64,000 nt of DNA from Saxidomus purpurata (GCA_022818135.1 JAFMSR010000008.1:9463194-9527193); one strand, 5' to 3'; shown: positions 39,701-50,134, numbered from the stretch's first letter. Program-made: numbers and translations. Notes: a model not told the origin generated them from the letters alone.

Positions 39701-42700
39701 TAATGCATAACTACCATTTTCAGAAACAGAATTGGCGTCTGGTGTATTGTACGAGCCTTCTAAGCCAGAGGAAGCTGCTTCTAGTGGTCGGCCGAGGACA
39801 GAGAGTACCACATCATCCACTAAAACAACGGAGGAAAGGTAACTTTATTCTGAAAATGATTATGCTTCATATTCTTTTAAAGGTGCTAAATGATCGCTAC
39901 ACACATCCATTAGTTTGACTGTATTTGCTCAAATATTCACCTCGTATATAGAAGGTATATTGACGACTGTATATTATAGGAATAACTGTTTTGTAATTTG
40001 GATATTTGCGACTGTATATATGGTTTTTAATGGTGGCAAATATTTTTAACGCCGCACGGCGTTAGCGAGCTGTTAAAACTGTTTCACCTTAAAACTGTAA
40101 ATATGGTCGCAAATATCAAAATCACTAAATAGTTATCCCTTTTCTAATGCACAATGTGTCTAAATGCATATTAAACGCCGTTGAAGTTTGCGACTATATA
40201 TCGTTATTTAATAGTCGCAAATTTAAACGACATCACCAATCAGAAACGACGTCACATCGGTACTGCGTTAGAATGATTGATACCTTTTTAGCTCACCTGA
40301 GCTGGCTCAGGGTGAGCTATTAGGATCGATGAATGTCCATCGTCCGTCCACAATTAGTTTGTTAACACTCTAGTGGTCACATTTTTGCCTCAATTGTCAT
40401 GAAACTTGGTCAGGATGTTTGTCCCAGTAATTACTCGGACAAGTTTGAATATGGGTCATCTCGGATGAAAAACTAGGTCACATGACCCAAAAATAGAAAA
40501 ATCTTCTTAAGGCTTTAGAGGCTACTGTTTCAGTCCAAATATCCTGGCAATTTGTCAGAAAGGTTGTTTGGTTGATTTCTAGCTCAAGTTTTAATGTGGG
40601 TCACCTGGGGTCAAAAACTAGGTCACACAGCCCAAATATGGAAAAACCTTGTTAACACTCTAGAGGTAACATTTTCAGCCCAAATATCCTGGAAATTTGT
40701 CAGAAAGGTTGTTTCGATGATTTCTAGCTCAAGTTTGAATATGGGTCATCTTGGGTCAAAAACTAGGTCACAGAGCCCAAATATGGAAAAACCTTGTTAA
40801 CACTCTAGAGGTTACATTTTCAGCCCAAATATCCTGGAAATTTGTTGGAAAGGTTGTTTTGATGATTTCTAGCTCAAGTTCGATATGGGTCATCTGGGAT
40901 CAAAAACTAGGTCACAGAGCCCAAATGTGGAAAAACCTTGTTAACACTCTAGAGGTAACATTTTCAGCCCAAATATCCTGGAAATTTGTCAGAAAGGTTG
41001 TTTCGATGATTTCTAGCTCAAGTTTCAATATGGGTCATCTGGGGTCAAAAACTAGGTCACACAGCCCAAATATGGAAAAACCTTGTTAACACTGTAGATG
41101 TTACATTTTTAGCCCAAATATCCTTGAAATTTGTCAGAAAGGTTGTTTCGATGATTTCTAGCTCAAGTTCAAATATGGGTCATCCGGGGTCAAAAACTAG
41201 GTCACACAGCCCAAATATGGAAAAACCTTGTTAACACTCTAGAGGTAACATTTTCAGCCCAAATATCCTGGAAATTTGTTGGAAAGGTTGTTTTGATGAT
41301 TTCTAGCTCAAGTTCGTAAATGGTTCATCTAGGGTCAAAAACTAGGTCACAGAGCCCAAATATGGAAAAACCTTGTTAACACTCTAGAGGTTACATTTTC
41401 AGCCCAAATATCCTGGAAATTTGTCAGAAAGGTTGTTTCGATGATTTCTAGGTCAAGTTTCATATGGGTCATCTGGGGTCAAAAACTAGGTCACAGAGCC
41501 CAAATATGGAAAAACCTTGTTAACACTCTAGAGGTAACATTTTCAGCCCAAATATCCTGGAAATTTGTCAGAAAGGTTGTTTCGATGATTTCTAGCAACT
41601 TTGTTAAAAGCAGTTGTACTCTGGTGAGCGATAAAAAGCCATCATGGCCCTCTTGTTTTTATTGGTCTTCAATTACAATTAGACCTGTGTTGAAGAGAGG
41701 CCATTTAAAACATATACATATAGCTACTTAATCTGTGTATTTGACTTATAATAGTTTGCTTTGGGATTCGTCACAACAGTGATTCTTTATAACAAACAGC
41801 TGCTTTGCTGTATGCAGAACTTCACATTGTGGTAGTTATATTCATCATCTTTGTATTATTTTTAGTGAAAGTGGATTGAGATTACCGGGTGTGAAAAGAG
41901 TTTGGGGAAAACAAGGTAGAATTGATAGTTCCGCCAAGATGTCTGTCCAGGACATGTGCAGTACCAATGTAAGTGTCAAACATGCATTTCATATGTATAT
42001 GCACATATATCTAAAACTTCTTTAAATAGCTAGCCAGGAAAAAAATTTTTTTTTTTTTCCCCCCCTTTTTTTGTTCTTTAAGAGCTACGTGTCTTTTTTG
42101 ACTTTGTCAAGAAAGGAAAATATTTTTGATTTCCTAAACAGAACAGGGTGTTAATATGATAGTAGTTCACTTTATTGAAATGTTAAAGATAAGCCTTGCT
42201 AAAGGAATTTAATCTGAAGGAAGGATATTTTGTTTTGTCTGCATATTATGAGACTTTTAAAATTCTTTTCTTTTGAAGACTGCAATAAGTTTGGTTGACA
42301 TTTGAAAGATTGTCTCTATCTACTGTAAAGATTTCATGTGAGTCTGTATGTGAAGAGACTGAATCAAACTGGTTCCCTGATTCGGTTGTGTAAGAGCTAT
42401 CGGATACTTACAGTAGTGTCCAGAAATCTCACTGCCTTTCAAAATGAGTGTCCCTTTTTCACAATTTCCTTAAAAAATCTGATGTTATATTGAACTTATA
42501 TCACTGTCTCACACAGATAAAGGGAAAGTTATAGTGTTCAATGACACATGTTTCCACTAAAACAAAGTCCTCATATTGATTTTCCTTCTTAAGGGTATTT
42601 TACAAACATAATACCCCAAACAAACAAAGTTTGAAAGGGGTATATAGGAGTCATCTTTCACTTGGTTGGTCAGTCTTGTGGCTGGTCTGTAGCAGATACT

Positions 42701-45011
42701 TGTGGTGAATACACTACTTCAACAGTTCTTGTGTTTTTAGTACTTGACAGGCAATATGACCACGAAGAGCAGATGTGTCTAGCTTATTATTGATACTTCA
42801 ATTCAGGTTAAGCAGAGTTATGGCCCTTAGACTATTTTTTCAACATTCAAGTGGTGTTGGGATGAGAGGATAATGAGTCACCATTAATGACAGCTGTTGT
42901 TTAGTTATGCTGCTGTACTGGTTACTATTTTACTAACACCCAGTCACCTTCTCCTAAGGTCAAGATTACACTTGGGGTTAAAACACTACTACATACAATA
43001 TCGTTTCCAGTCTGTATCTTCCACATGCATGGACCAATTTTGATATAAATTCACACAATTGTTATCTATGAGATGAGGGTGTTTCAAGCACAACACCTAG
43101 TCACCTGCTCCCAAGGTCAACGTCATATTTAAGGGCTCGAACTCTGTGAGTTAGTGTTGTATGGCAATATATCCTGTAAGCTCTGTATCTTTTTAGTGCA
43201 TGGACCAATTTCAATATAACTTCACAGGATTGTTACACCCAGGCACCTACTCCCTAGGTCAAGGTCAAACTTGGGGCTCAATCACTTGCACACAGTGTTA
43301 TATAGCTATATTTCCTGTCTGTAGCTTGTACATACATTGACTGAAATCCAACAATTATTACCCGTACCATAAGATTTTGTCCCAAACAACACCCATCTAC
43401 CTACTCCTAATGTCTTATACCCTCGTTTCATATAGCTGTTTCTATATTGTCTTCCTGTACACATAGACAAAAATAAACAAACTTTTAACATACACGTTCT
43501 CCTAGGCATTTTCATTGTATTACCCTACACTTAAAATGCTCAGACAAGGTTAACTAATGTTGTTTACTATACCCTAAATGTGTACATCCATCTTTATTTA
43601 TTGCTCCAACCAGTAAGGGATTTTGTATTGCATGGCAATACCTCATCAACTTGTTCAATGGTATTTTGTTTTCATATTTTCAGTCTACTGTTCTTACAGA
43701 GGAAGAAATCAGACAACATGAGCTTGCCTCAGCTCTCTTTGGTGGTTTTAAGGAGCAAATACAGGTACGGGATATTGAGTACCGCCCAGCTATCCTCGTG
43801 AGCTATGTCTAGACAGTTTTAACTACATGTTTAGTTTTTGAATGCCTCCGAAAAAAAAGATTATAAGAAGAAATGAGACGTACAAAAACATCAAAACTTT
43901 ACAAGCAGCTGATCACAGCCAGAAGTTTGATCATACAGATCGTAAAGAGGACTTTATAAGCTTTACATGTAATACATATACTAGTTCTGTTATAGAGCAG
44001 GAGCTATATATGTCTTCCTAATTTGCATAAATATGCATATGTCATGCAGATAATCAAAATCATTTTTATTTCTATCCGCTTTGTAAAGCTCTAATCTTCA
44101 TATGTTATCTATCAAATTTCCCCAAAACTTACCTTTAAGTAGAAGAAATTTGGTTTTTCTACCTATTGAACTTGCCTTCTGTAGCAAGACCCTAACATTG
44201 GTAATGCACATATCAATATTAGTCATTACCATAATAAGTTTAGATATGATCTTCAGTTGTGTATGAGAAGAAAAAAAATATATGTATCATTTGTAGATGT
44301 AGACATAGAAAAACTAAAGATCTTATTTGTATTAGATGCCCGTCAAATCTAATAGTAATAGTTAACTAAAATTGTTACCACATACTTTTTAAGATATTAA
44401 TAGCAAACATACATGTACTTCTTAGGAAAAAACAGCACAGTAAAAGAATGGCACTAATTAAGAAAACATGAAGATTTTTGGTATTTGTTAATTTTGATTC
44501 ATTTGTTTTGAGATTGAAAAATTGAAATAAACCCCTAAAAGATACCCATTACTACAAGCTGTTATTAAGATTTCTGAATTCTTCATTACTGCTTTAATTA
44601 TTTTAGTCCACAAATGAAGCTGACGGGGAAAATAGTGAAGACAATGGTTTTCTTCCAAACTCTGCGGACACTGCAGGCTGGAGAAATCTTCATTCTACAG
44701 TAGTCGGATCCAAGTCTTTAGAGAAACAAACAGGCCTAAAGGAGACGTGCAATAATGACGGTTCTATAGATGAAACAAGTGTAGCAAAACTATCAAAGGA
44801 TACAGATAACTTGGTGACTTTAGAAAACGGAAACATTGAAACAAATTTGCTAGACACTAAACCTCAGAGTATTTACAACGAAAATGAAATGTTTGCAGAT
44901 GGTGAAAAGTCATTCAGTAATCTTAACAGTGACTTATTGAAAGGTCACAATCCACTAGACAAAAGTGTAACAGAAAAATCAAACAATGGAACTGAAACCG
45001 TTACAGAGTGA
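24741..45011 (+). CDS. AP4E1: AP-4 complex subunit epsilon, 19 exons
   Basis: Large subunit of adaptor complex AP-4, which packs cargo such as ATG9 into non-clathrin vesicles at the trans-Golgi network. Exons: 24741-24905, 26394-26465, 29252-29375, 29912-29985, 30316-30437, 31251-31410, 31849-32015, 32865-32938, 33565-33687, 34961-35070, 35672-35811, 36627-36739, 37020-37132, 38179-38400, 39034-39193, 39724-39838, 41866-41968, 43684-43764, 44607-45011. All junctions are GT-AG with matching phase; exons 1-18 encode 746 residues. The adaptin trunk is clear: MRDFLCRMVYCHMLGYDVTF, AVKLAQQG, GYLACSLLMHRDHELILLLV, MIPSVLPMVLDKLRHSRELV, PFPWLQIQIIRCLARL, AILYECIQCI. MVDKSFTALPRFLSEG at the start resembles the epsilon N-terminus and separates it from gamma and alpha adaptins. 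LASALFGG (exon 18) precedes a disordered acidic tail. The tail stops at 45009-45011 (about 880 residues; human about 1,137), apparently by frameshift; no ear domain is seen. Confidence 0.9.
26656..28003. mobile_element. 1.35-kb DNA transposon derivative with 29-base terminal inverted repeats
   Basis: AP4E1 intron 2. Ends CACTTGGAGCC.CTTCTAA.. (26656-26684) and its inverse (27975-28003) agree at 28 of 29 bases, flanked by TA on both sides (26654-26655, 28004-28005), as in Tc1/mariner-type insertions. No transposase frame; longest interior frame is 76 codons without recognisable content, so non-autonomous. Confidence 0.85.
28004..28472 (+). repeat. Minisatellite, 33-bp unit, about 14 copies
   Basis: AP4E1 intron 2. 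Unit "acatgtattcatatcatag" + "tctacagtgctcaat", highly regular. A partial unit ("tgtattcatatcata") also lies left of the transposon at 26656, so the transposon landed inside the array. Confidence 0.9.
28757..29193 (+). mobile_element. MITE flanked by TTAA (piggyBac-like), copy 1
   Basis: AP4E1 intron 2, ending 58 bases before exon 3. Terminal repeats AGTGACATTATGC (28761-28773) and GCATAATGTCACT (29177-29189) are perfect inverted copies, with TTAA at 28757-28760 and 29190-29193. Related copies at 53316-53763 and from 63598. Confidence 0.85.
30540..30870 (+). repeat. Remnant of a palindrome-ended element core in AP4E1 intron 5
   Basis: Phrases such as "ttttcatgaaacacag", "agttatggcgctttgaatta" and "tgtcaaggtcatacttagtgg" are of the kind that make up the tandem cores of these elements. 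Ends not found. Confidence 0.4.
32600..32850 (+). repeat. Remnant with 3' end of a palindrome-ended element, AP4E1 intron 7
   Basis: The piece "gtaggaccatcacagccctc" + "ttat" at 32821-32844 is a diverged form of the GGGCCATC..GGCCCTCTTGT terminus. It ends about 20 bases before the acceptor of exon 8 (exon starts 32865). Confidence 0.45.
33065..33345 (-). mobile_element. tRNA-derived SINE-like repeat, copy 1 (AP4E1 intron 8)
   Basis: On the minus strand it reads "aatagctcagtggttagcgt" (A-box) and "gggtcgaatcccac" (B-box). It is flanked by "aaacatgctttcagaatgca" and "ccctgttttcaataataac", which also border the copy at 34395-34685. Confidence 0.75.
34395..34685 (-). mobile_element. tRNA-derived SINE-like repeat, copy 2 (AP4E1 intron 9)
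   Basis: Same family and orientation as 33065-33345, including borders. It contains an extra "gtggatcctattatattagg" near 34580. The two copies bracket AP4E1 exon 9. Confidence 0.75.
35147..35335. mobile_element. Small MITE with ACAGTCAAAC termini
   Basis: AP4E1 intron 10. Ends ACAGTCAAACTTGTG and CAAAGGTTTGACTGT are inverted copies. The interior repeats "aaagaccacc", "aaagaccagcaggga". Related to 60730-60870 and probably to 4873-5044 and 49548-49610. Confidence 0.7.
37160..37357 (-). mobile_element. tRNA-derived SINE in AP4E1 intron 13
   Basis: On the minus strand: "gccgtggcgcagtggtagtg" (A-box), "cacgggttcaatccctacc" (B-box), then "agtgtccttaggcatgacac". It shares head and body with the plus-strand copy at 63186-63385. 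The unit starts 28 bases after the exon 13 donor. Confidence 0.75.
39975..40145. mobile_element. Fold-back element with GC-rich centre, AP4E1 intron 16
   Basis: Arms "ggaataactgttttgtaatt" ... "gatatttgcgac" and "gtcgcaaatatc" ... "aatagttatccc" are inverted; the centre ACGCCGCACGGCGT (40050-40064) is itself palindromic. Non-coding. Confidence 0.7.
40290..41656 (+). mobile_element. Palindrome-ended element with about eight 145-bp core repeats (family 1, full length)
   Basis: AP4E1 intron 16. Starts AGCTCACCTGAGC..CAGGGTGAGCT (40290-40318), then "catcgtccgtccac". The core is units of 144-146 bases ("gatttctagctcaagt" at about 40573, 40718, 40864, 41007, 41152, 41297, 41443, 41587). The 3' end has GGTGAGC (41623-41629), inverse of the start, then AAGCCATCATGGCCCTCTTGTTT. 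Open frames in the core are by-products of unit length. Nearest intact member of the family in this window; others at 1-198, 6075-6394, 47052-48478, 62614-62960. Confidence 0.85.
42605..43510 (+). mobile_element. Palindrome-ended element, another family, AP4E1 intron 17
   Basis: Begins with ATACCCC-AAACAAACAAAGTTTG-AAAGGGGTAT (42611 on), a 5' hairpin like those of the other families. Then repeat units of about 140 bases ("gcatggaccaatttt", "cctagtcacctgctcc.aaggtc") at 43030, 43200 and later. The 3' end was not found. Confidence 0.55.
43840..44600. other. AP4E1 intron 18; nothing recognised
   Basis: AT-rich intron sequence without matching repeats. A short homopolymer block (A/T/C runs) in the preceding intron at 42040-42075 is probably a base-calling problem. 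Confidence 0.4.
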
Positions 45012-45351
45012 GTTAGATCAAGCTATTTCAGTTCTTTTAGATAACTGTGATCTTGAACATAAACAAACATTGACTGATGGCAACGATAGCTCAGTATTGC
45101 ATCTAGATTCAGCTAATGTCTTCTCCAAACCATTTGTAAGTGAAAGCAAAGTCAGTAATAACAGTGACAAACTCTTTGAATTAGATACATCAACAGATAT
45201 TTCAGACAATACATACACAAACAGTGAAGATGGTAGGCAAGGAGAAAAGCTAGTCAATACAATTTATCAAGATGACAAGGCAGGTGAAGAGAAAGATCAC
45301 TTAATATCGGACTGTAACAAAAATGAATCAGTTTATAATTTAGAAAGTTGA
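45012..45351 (+). pseudogene. Shifted-frame continuation of the AP4E1 tail
   Basis: Directly after the in-frame TGA, the +1 frame is open from 44971 to the stop at 45349-45351 and has the same Ser/Asp/Asn/Lys-rich character (DLEHKQTLTDGND, SKVSNNSDKLFELDTSTDIS). An AATAAA follows 36 bases later. One surplus base between 44971 and 45011, for example in the A5 run at 44974-44978, would account for the break. Either the reference has a base-call error, the allele is truncated, or the tail is no longer under selection. Confidence 0.6.
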
Positions 45352-45386
45352 TAACTATCTAAGTGTTATGAACAGACCAAGAACCA

Positions 45387-45392
45387 AATAAA
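45387..45392 (+). terminator. Polyadenylation signal of AP4E1
   Basis: AATAAA 36 bases after the stop of the shifted-frame tail and 376 after the in-frame stop; its closeness to the former supports that frame as the original end of the gene. Confidence 0.7.
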
Positions 45393-45597
45393 GTGTTAAG
45401 TTTTTAATTTTTTCCCCTTTCTGTTGTTTATTTTTTTGGCTTAGTATGTTTATTGAAGTTTACAAGCAGTTGCTATTGTTGAGGTAGTACTTCATAAAAA
45501 CTTGCCCAACATCAATGGAAATTACAATGTAGTTAAATTAATAAATGTCTTGAAACCACCGTAGATGTAGGAGACGATTAGTTTTAAATGAGTTTGT

Positions 45598-45672
45598 ATA
45601 GCAACCGGTGACTTCCTTAGCAACAAGTGATTTCCCCTTACAACCAGTGACTTCCATATCAACTACTGACTC
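45598..45672 (+). repeat. Short piece of the TTAGCAACCAGTGACTTCC array
   Basis: Four units ("ggtgacttccttagcaac", "accagtgacttccatatc") matching the 770-base array at 18950-19725. It starts about 200 bases after the AP4E1 polyadenylation signal. Confidence 0.75.
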
Positions 45673-46185
45673 CTTTTTTTTTGTGAAGCCAAAAGTTGTT
45701 TATTCTGTTCATGTTAATGCACTGCGTAACTTATGCAAAAGCCTTTTAAAAGCAACTAGGCCATACATGCCCTATAATGCTACACAATATACTGAAGAAA
45801 ACTTCCTCATATTCTATTTTCAAAAGATAAGTTCTATATATTTCACCATTCTAGTTAATCATCCAAAACTGCACTTAACAAATATTTTTTTTTACCAATA
45901 ATTTTTTTAATGAAGTAAGTTAAGCTTTTTAAAATGTATATATAATAACACTTGTCGTACTTCACTTGGATATATGCTATGCGAAACCATCAATTGATAG
46001 CAGATGTTTAGGAATAATAATGGATATGCTAATCTATATAATAACCATATTTTTTAACATCTCAAATTCTTTTCTATTCCACACTTTGGAATTTGACCCT
46101 GGATCGTTATAAATTTTTAAGCCTGGACAATTAACGTAAATTTGTTCATAAGTTTCAGGACTTAGATTTTTCAGTAAGACAACTG
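45673..46185. other. Intergenic; nothing recognised
   Basis: A 97-codon open frame starts in the repeat and runs to 45901, but has no recognisable content or splice context. Confidence 0.35.
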
Positions 46186-46189
46186 ACTC

Positions 46190-46500
46190 CTTACGCACTA
46201 TTGAATTCATTCATTTGATGCACTCCATGGCCTTTTGTCTTACATGTATAAGTAACTTTTCTTGTACGCGTAAGTTTGACTACATGATTTTTCCAAAGAG
46301 GGTTCTCTTCCTTCTTCAACAACTCTGTTAATTCTGCACATCTAAATTCAACTTCACAATATCTACAAGTGTTAACATACTTGTTTGCCATCATATCCTT
46401 CATCTAAAAAAGCCAGTACATAACTCTGAAGTTGACAGATAGGCCATCTTGATGGGTCAAAGTGTATGCTGCTTGGTTAAGTGGTACCACCGCACTTTAT
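46190..46500 (-). repeat. Duplicated segment, copy 1, with short minus-strand frame
   Basis: On the minus strand "ctggcttttttag" precedes ATGAAGGATATGATGGC, resembling an acceptor. The frame reads CRYCEVEFRCAEL then KGHGVHQMNEF and ends at 46191. The related copy at 47325-47530 encodes CVVEFGCAEL at the same place. Could be remnants of a duplicated exon; I do not know the parent gene. Confidence 0.4.
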
Positions 46501-47000
46501 TTCCTTGGAGGTATTGCTTTGAAATAACAGACTTGATGCCACAGACTAACATCAACAGATAGTACATACTCTGTCGGTTTAACAACATTATGCCCCTTTT
46601 TACTTAAAATACTTATATGGGTAATCCATATTGCCTTAACCCTTTGAGATATTGCTTTGAAACTTTGAATGCTTGTTTACACATACCCCCATCCTAGCCA
46701 AGAGAAGGTACGCAGGGATTTGTTTTAATTAAGGCCCTTTATGACTTACCTTGTACCAGTACCAAACTGTTCGAGATATTACTTTGAAAGCTGATACTTG
46801 TTTACCACATGACCCAAAACAGGGCAAGAAGGTAATTCTGTCAAGGATAGGTGACTTACGGCCCTATTTGCTTAAAACTCGTTAAGATTTTCATTCTTGC
46901 CCTTGTGGACTTATTGAGATTTGACCACTTATGTACCATCATGAGGCCTATCTATAAGCAATGGAGGATAACTCTCTGAAAATGCTTGATTTTTATTATA
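46500..47000 (+). repeat. Tandem core of an unidentified element
   Basis: Two to three units of about 165 bases with "gagatattgctttgaaact", "tgcttgtttac" and "atgcccctttttacttaaaa", in the style of the palindrome-ended element cores. Confidence 0.5.
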
Positions 47001-47051
47001 AATTTTCAGTTCAAAGTCATATGTGAAAAACTGTCAAATTTTGTGTTATTG

Positions 47052-48478
47052 GCTCACCTGAGCACAAAGTCCTACGACAGCTCTTGTGACTATTCCAGTT
47101 ATTCCAACTTACACTTTTTCTTTTATATTATTTTTATGATGCCTAAGTAATACCACTTACTTACCTTGTGTTGTGCAATAGGAAGACTGCAAGATTTTTC
47201 ACTATATACCCTTTGAAACTTGACTGAATTATGATTCCAATTGTAACTTGGTAAAATGAATCGATCTTCAGTGAGCAATGTATTTGAAATACGCATTAAA
47301 TACTGGGCACTTGGGTAAGAAACTTTCTTTACTATGTATTTCAAAATTCTCTTCCTTCTTAAAACCTTCGGTACATGTAATTCTGCACATCCAAATTCAA
47401 CTACACAATTAAGTGTTAACATCTTGTTTGAAATATGTGGTTATAAAAGCCAATAAGATTGAAGCCATCTTGATGGGTCAAAGTTCTGCTGATTAGGAGC
47501 TGAACTGGTCATCGTATGATTTCCTTGATATAATCCAGCTTGAGTTAGCAATATGGGTGCATTTTTCACTGGGATCTTCATGAAACTTGGTCAATATTAC
47601 GGCTCGAAAATCAAGTAGATCTGGGGTAAAGCCTCGTAGGGGTAGTAATAGGGTAGCTTTTTAATTGAATCTTCATGTAACTTGGTCAGTATAATTGCCT
47701 TGATGAAATCTAAGTCAAGGTTGAATATGGGTTATATGGGGTCAAAAACTAGGTAACAGGGATAAATCAAAGAAAAACTTTGTGTATGCAATAGAGGTTA
47801 CATTTTCCATTGGATCTTCTTGAACCTTGGTCAAAATGACTGCCTTGATCAAATCTAGGGTGAATTCGAATATGGGTCATCTCAGGCCAAAAACTAGGTC
47901 ACGGGGTCAAATAATAGAAAAAACTTGGGTATGAAGTTGAGGTTGCATTTCCATTGGATCTTCATGAAACTTGGTCAGTATGATTGTCTTGATAAAATCT
48001 AGGTCGAGTTAGAATATGGGTCATCTGGGATATAAAAAAACTAGGCCACGTTTGTCAAATCATAGAGAAACCTTGTGTGTGCATTAGAGGTTGCAATTTT
48101 ATTTGGATCTTCATGAAGTGTGGTCAGAATAACTGGGTCGATGAAATCTAGGTCGAGTTTAAATATTGGTCATCTCAGGTCAAAAACTAGGTCATCTGAC
48201 ATTTACAACTCAGTCATCATAACAAATGGTCAGAATGTTTGTGTGGATCACCTGGGATTTAAAACTAGGTCACCAGGTCAATTCGGAGGAAAACCTTGTT
48301 GGTACTCTAGAAGTTACATTATATAGCAAATCATCAGGTAAATTGATCAGACGGTTTGTCTTGTCAAGGTCAAACAGAAGTTGTGTATATGATATATAGT
48401 TTATAGTTGAAGTTTGGTCACAATATGGTTATAAGTAGGTCTCAGGTGAGCGATATAGGGCCATCTTGGCCCTCTTGT
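47052..48478 (+). mobile_element. Palindrome-ended element, family 1, diverged, with inserted copy 2 of the duplicated segment
   Basis: Start GCTCACCTGAGC (47052-47063), end GGTGAGC (48445-48451) + hairpin AGGGCCATC/TTGGCCCT (48457-48473) + CTTGT. The core between 47500 and 48330 has five units of about 150 bases ("gatcttcatgaaacttggtc", "tcaaaaactaggtcac"). The 47120-47530 part is not core: it is a diverged copy of 46190-46500. Confidence 0.7.
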
Positions 48479-48593
48479 ATTTAATAATATCAGTCACATG
48501 TAGAACAAAACTAGGTACGGGTATAAAGCTCTCTAGACAAACTTAAGGTGACCGCAGTCTCTAGTAATATATTGCCCCACCCTGTAATAGTAG

Positions 48594-48800
48594 GGAAATA
48601 AAGAGATTGGAACCCCGTATGAGCTGAAGAGAATTGTAGACAATGGCAATCATGAAGTGAGGAAGCTAAAGGCCACTACTTTACAGAATGATTGTCAGCC
48701 AATTCCCAAAGGTGTTGAGCCAAATAAAGAAACCACAAGGCAAAATGGTTCAAGCACCAAATTAGGCTGGCAACCCATGTCTAGTCTGTTAGCCATTTGA
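48594..48800 (+). other. Possible orphan terminal exon
   Basis: An acceptor-like TAG at 48591-48593 is followed by 68 open codons (TPYELKRIVDNGNHEVRKLK, later KGVEPNKETTRQNGSSTKLG), stop TGA 48798-48800 and AATAAA at 48814-48819. Composition looks coding. Phase does not fit the GTGAGT donor-like site at 45008 in AP4E1, and the polypyrimidine tract is poor. Remnant or chance both remain possible. Confidence 0.2.
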
Positions 48801-48956
48801 TAAACATAACAAGAATAAAAATGTATATAAAATACCCCATCTCTTTTTTTCACTCACCAATCATTCGTCCAATGGCTACAATTTGCTTGATTGACATAGA
48901 TTTACATAGTGAAACAAAAACATAAGACTGATGGCTGTCTTGTCAACCAGGGTCAT

Positions 48957-49013
48957 GTTTAGTTACAATAGGTTAGTTACAATAGGTTAGTTACAAAAGG
49001 TTAGTTACAAAAA
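48957..49013 (+). repeat. Short tandem repeat GGTTAGTTACAAWA
   Basis: Four copies of a 14-15-base unit. Confidence 0.8.
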
Positions 49014-50134
49014 TAAATCTTCTCCTTTTAAGATTGGACTGATTTTAAATAATTTCATTTACGAAGACTATACCAAATATGTTGATTTTGACAGGCAATG
49101 GATGTCACTTGTTTCCCTATCTGTTTATCAATTGAGTATTTTTTTTTTGCTGAAAAAAAATCCATGCATCAAAATGTAAACAATTTCACGAGAATAATTC
49201 TTACATATATAACGTACCAGGATTTTTCAATAGATGTTGATGCGCCAAAGGATTTTGTGGTTAGGCAATTTTCAACATGTAGATAAAGATTCAATCTTTT
49301 TTCTTCTTAGAAAGCAGTTGTTGAAATGTTTCTAGTAGTTTCATTCTGTACAACTATTAAATCAAAATATAACATGCTAGTGAGACTGCAGGTGTCTTGG
49401 AGATGCTATGGAACTATTATAATATGGCTATTATGGTCATATTGTTAATAAAAACATAAACTGTAAATATGAAACTTCTCTTTGAATGTGTTTCTTGAAT
49501 AGTTAGGTTTTTTTCTTTTGACAGCTGAGTGTAAAAAAAGTAAATACAGTTAAACCTGTCAACTATGGAGGCCACAAGGAAGCTGAAGTGGTCATTGTTG
49601 ACAAGTGGCCTTATTTACTAAGTGTTTCTTCCTGATAGCATATATGTGTTTTGTATAAAACGCTATAGCAAGAGGAACCAGATAGAAGCACAGGCTAAAA
49701 CTGCCCCCCACCCCCAGCCAACACCCCATTAGAACCTGAAATAAATGTTCCATTGGTCAATCGCAGTATTAAAGTTTGGCAGATATATATGTAAGATATA
49801 TAGCTTTATTGAGATTGCTAATAAATAAGGTTTCATGGTAACACGTTCAGTTAGTACTATTTTAGGATGTAAAATTTGTACAAGTGTTCTAAGTACAGGT
49901 CATTTGGTTTGCAAGTAAGAAAAAGCCGAAGAACTGTAAAGCTTTCGAATTACTTAGTAATAAGATATACAACTACTTTAAGCCTTATCATGCTAAATTT
50001 CTTAAATCGACTTGTCCATTGTTCTATTTGGACGATACCATTGCTTGTTTGAAGGGGAGCTCCATGAAAAATTACAGACTGCTACTTACTGGAAATAGTA
50101 AGTTTGGCAAAAAGACTAACTTAGGAGAGGTTTT
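49014..50134. other. Intergenic; small MITE fragment near 49548
   Basis: "acagttaaacctgtcaacta" and "gtggtcattgttgacaagtg" (49548-49610) resemble the ACAGTCAAAC elements. Otherwise nothing recognised. Confidence 0.4.

Noticed and set aside
40594..41731. Several open frames of 68-112 codons with a repeated motif (TLEVTFSAQISWKF)
   Set aside because: They lie in the 145-bp tandem core of a mobile element; unit length and base composition keep frames open, and no start, splice or domain context exists.
45608..45901. 97-codon frame after AP4E1 as an additional coding exon
   Set aside because: Begins in the TTAGCAAC repeat, lies beyond the polyadenylation signal and shows no ear-domain features.
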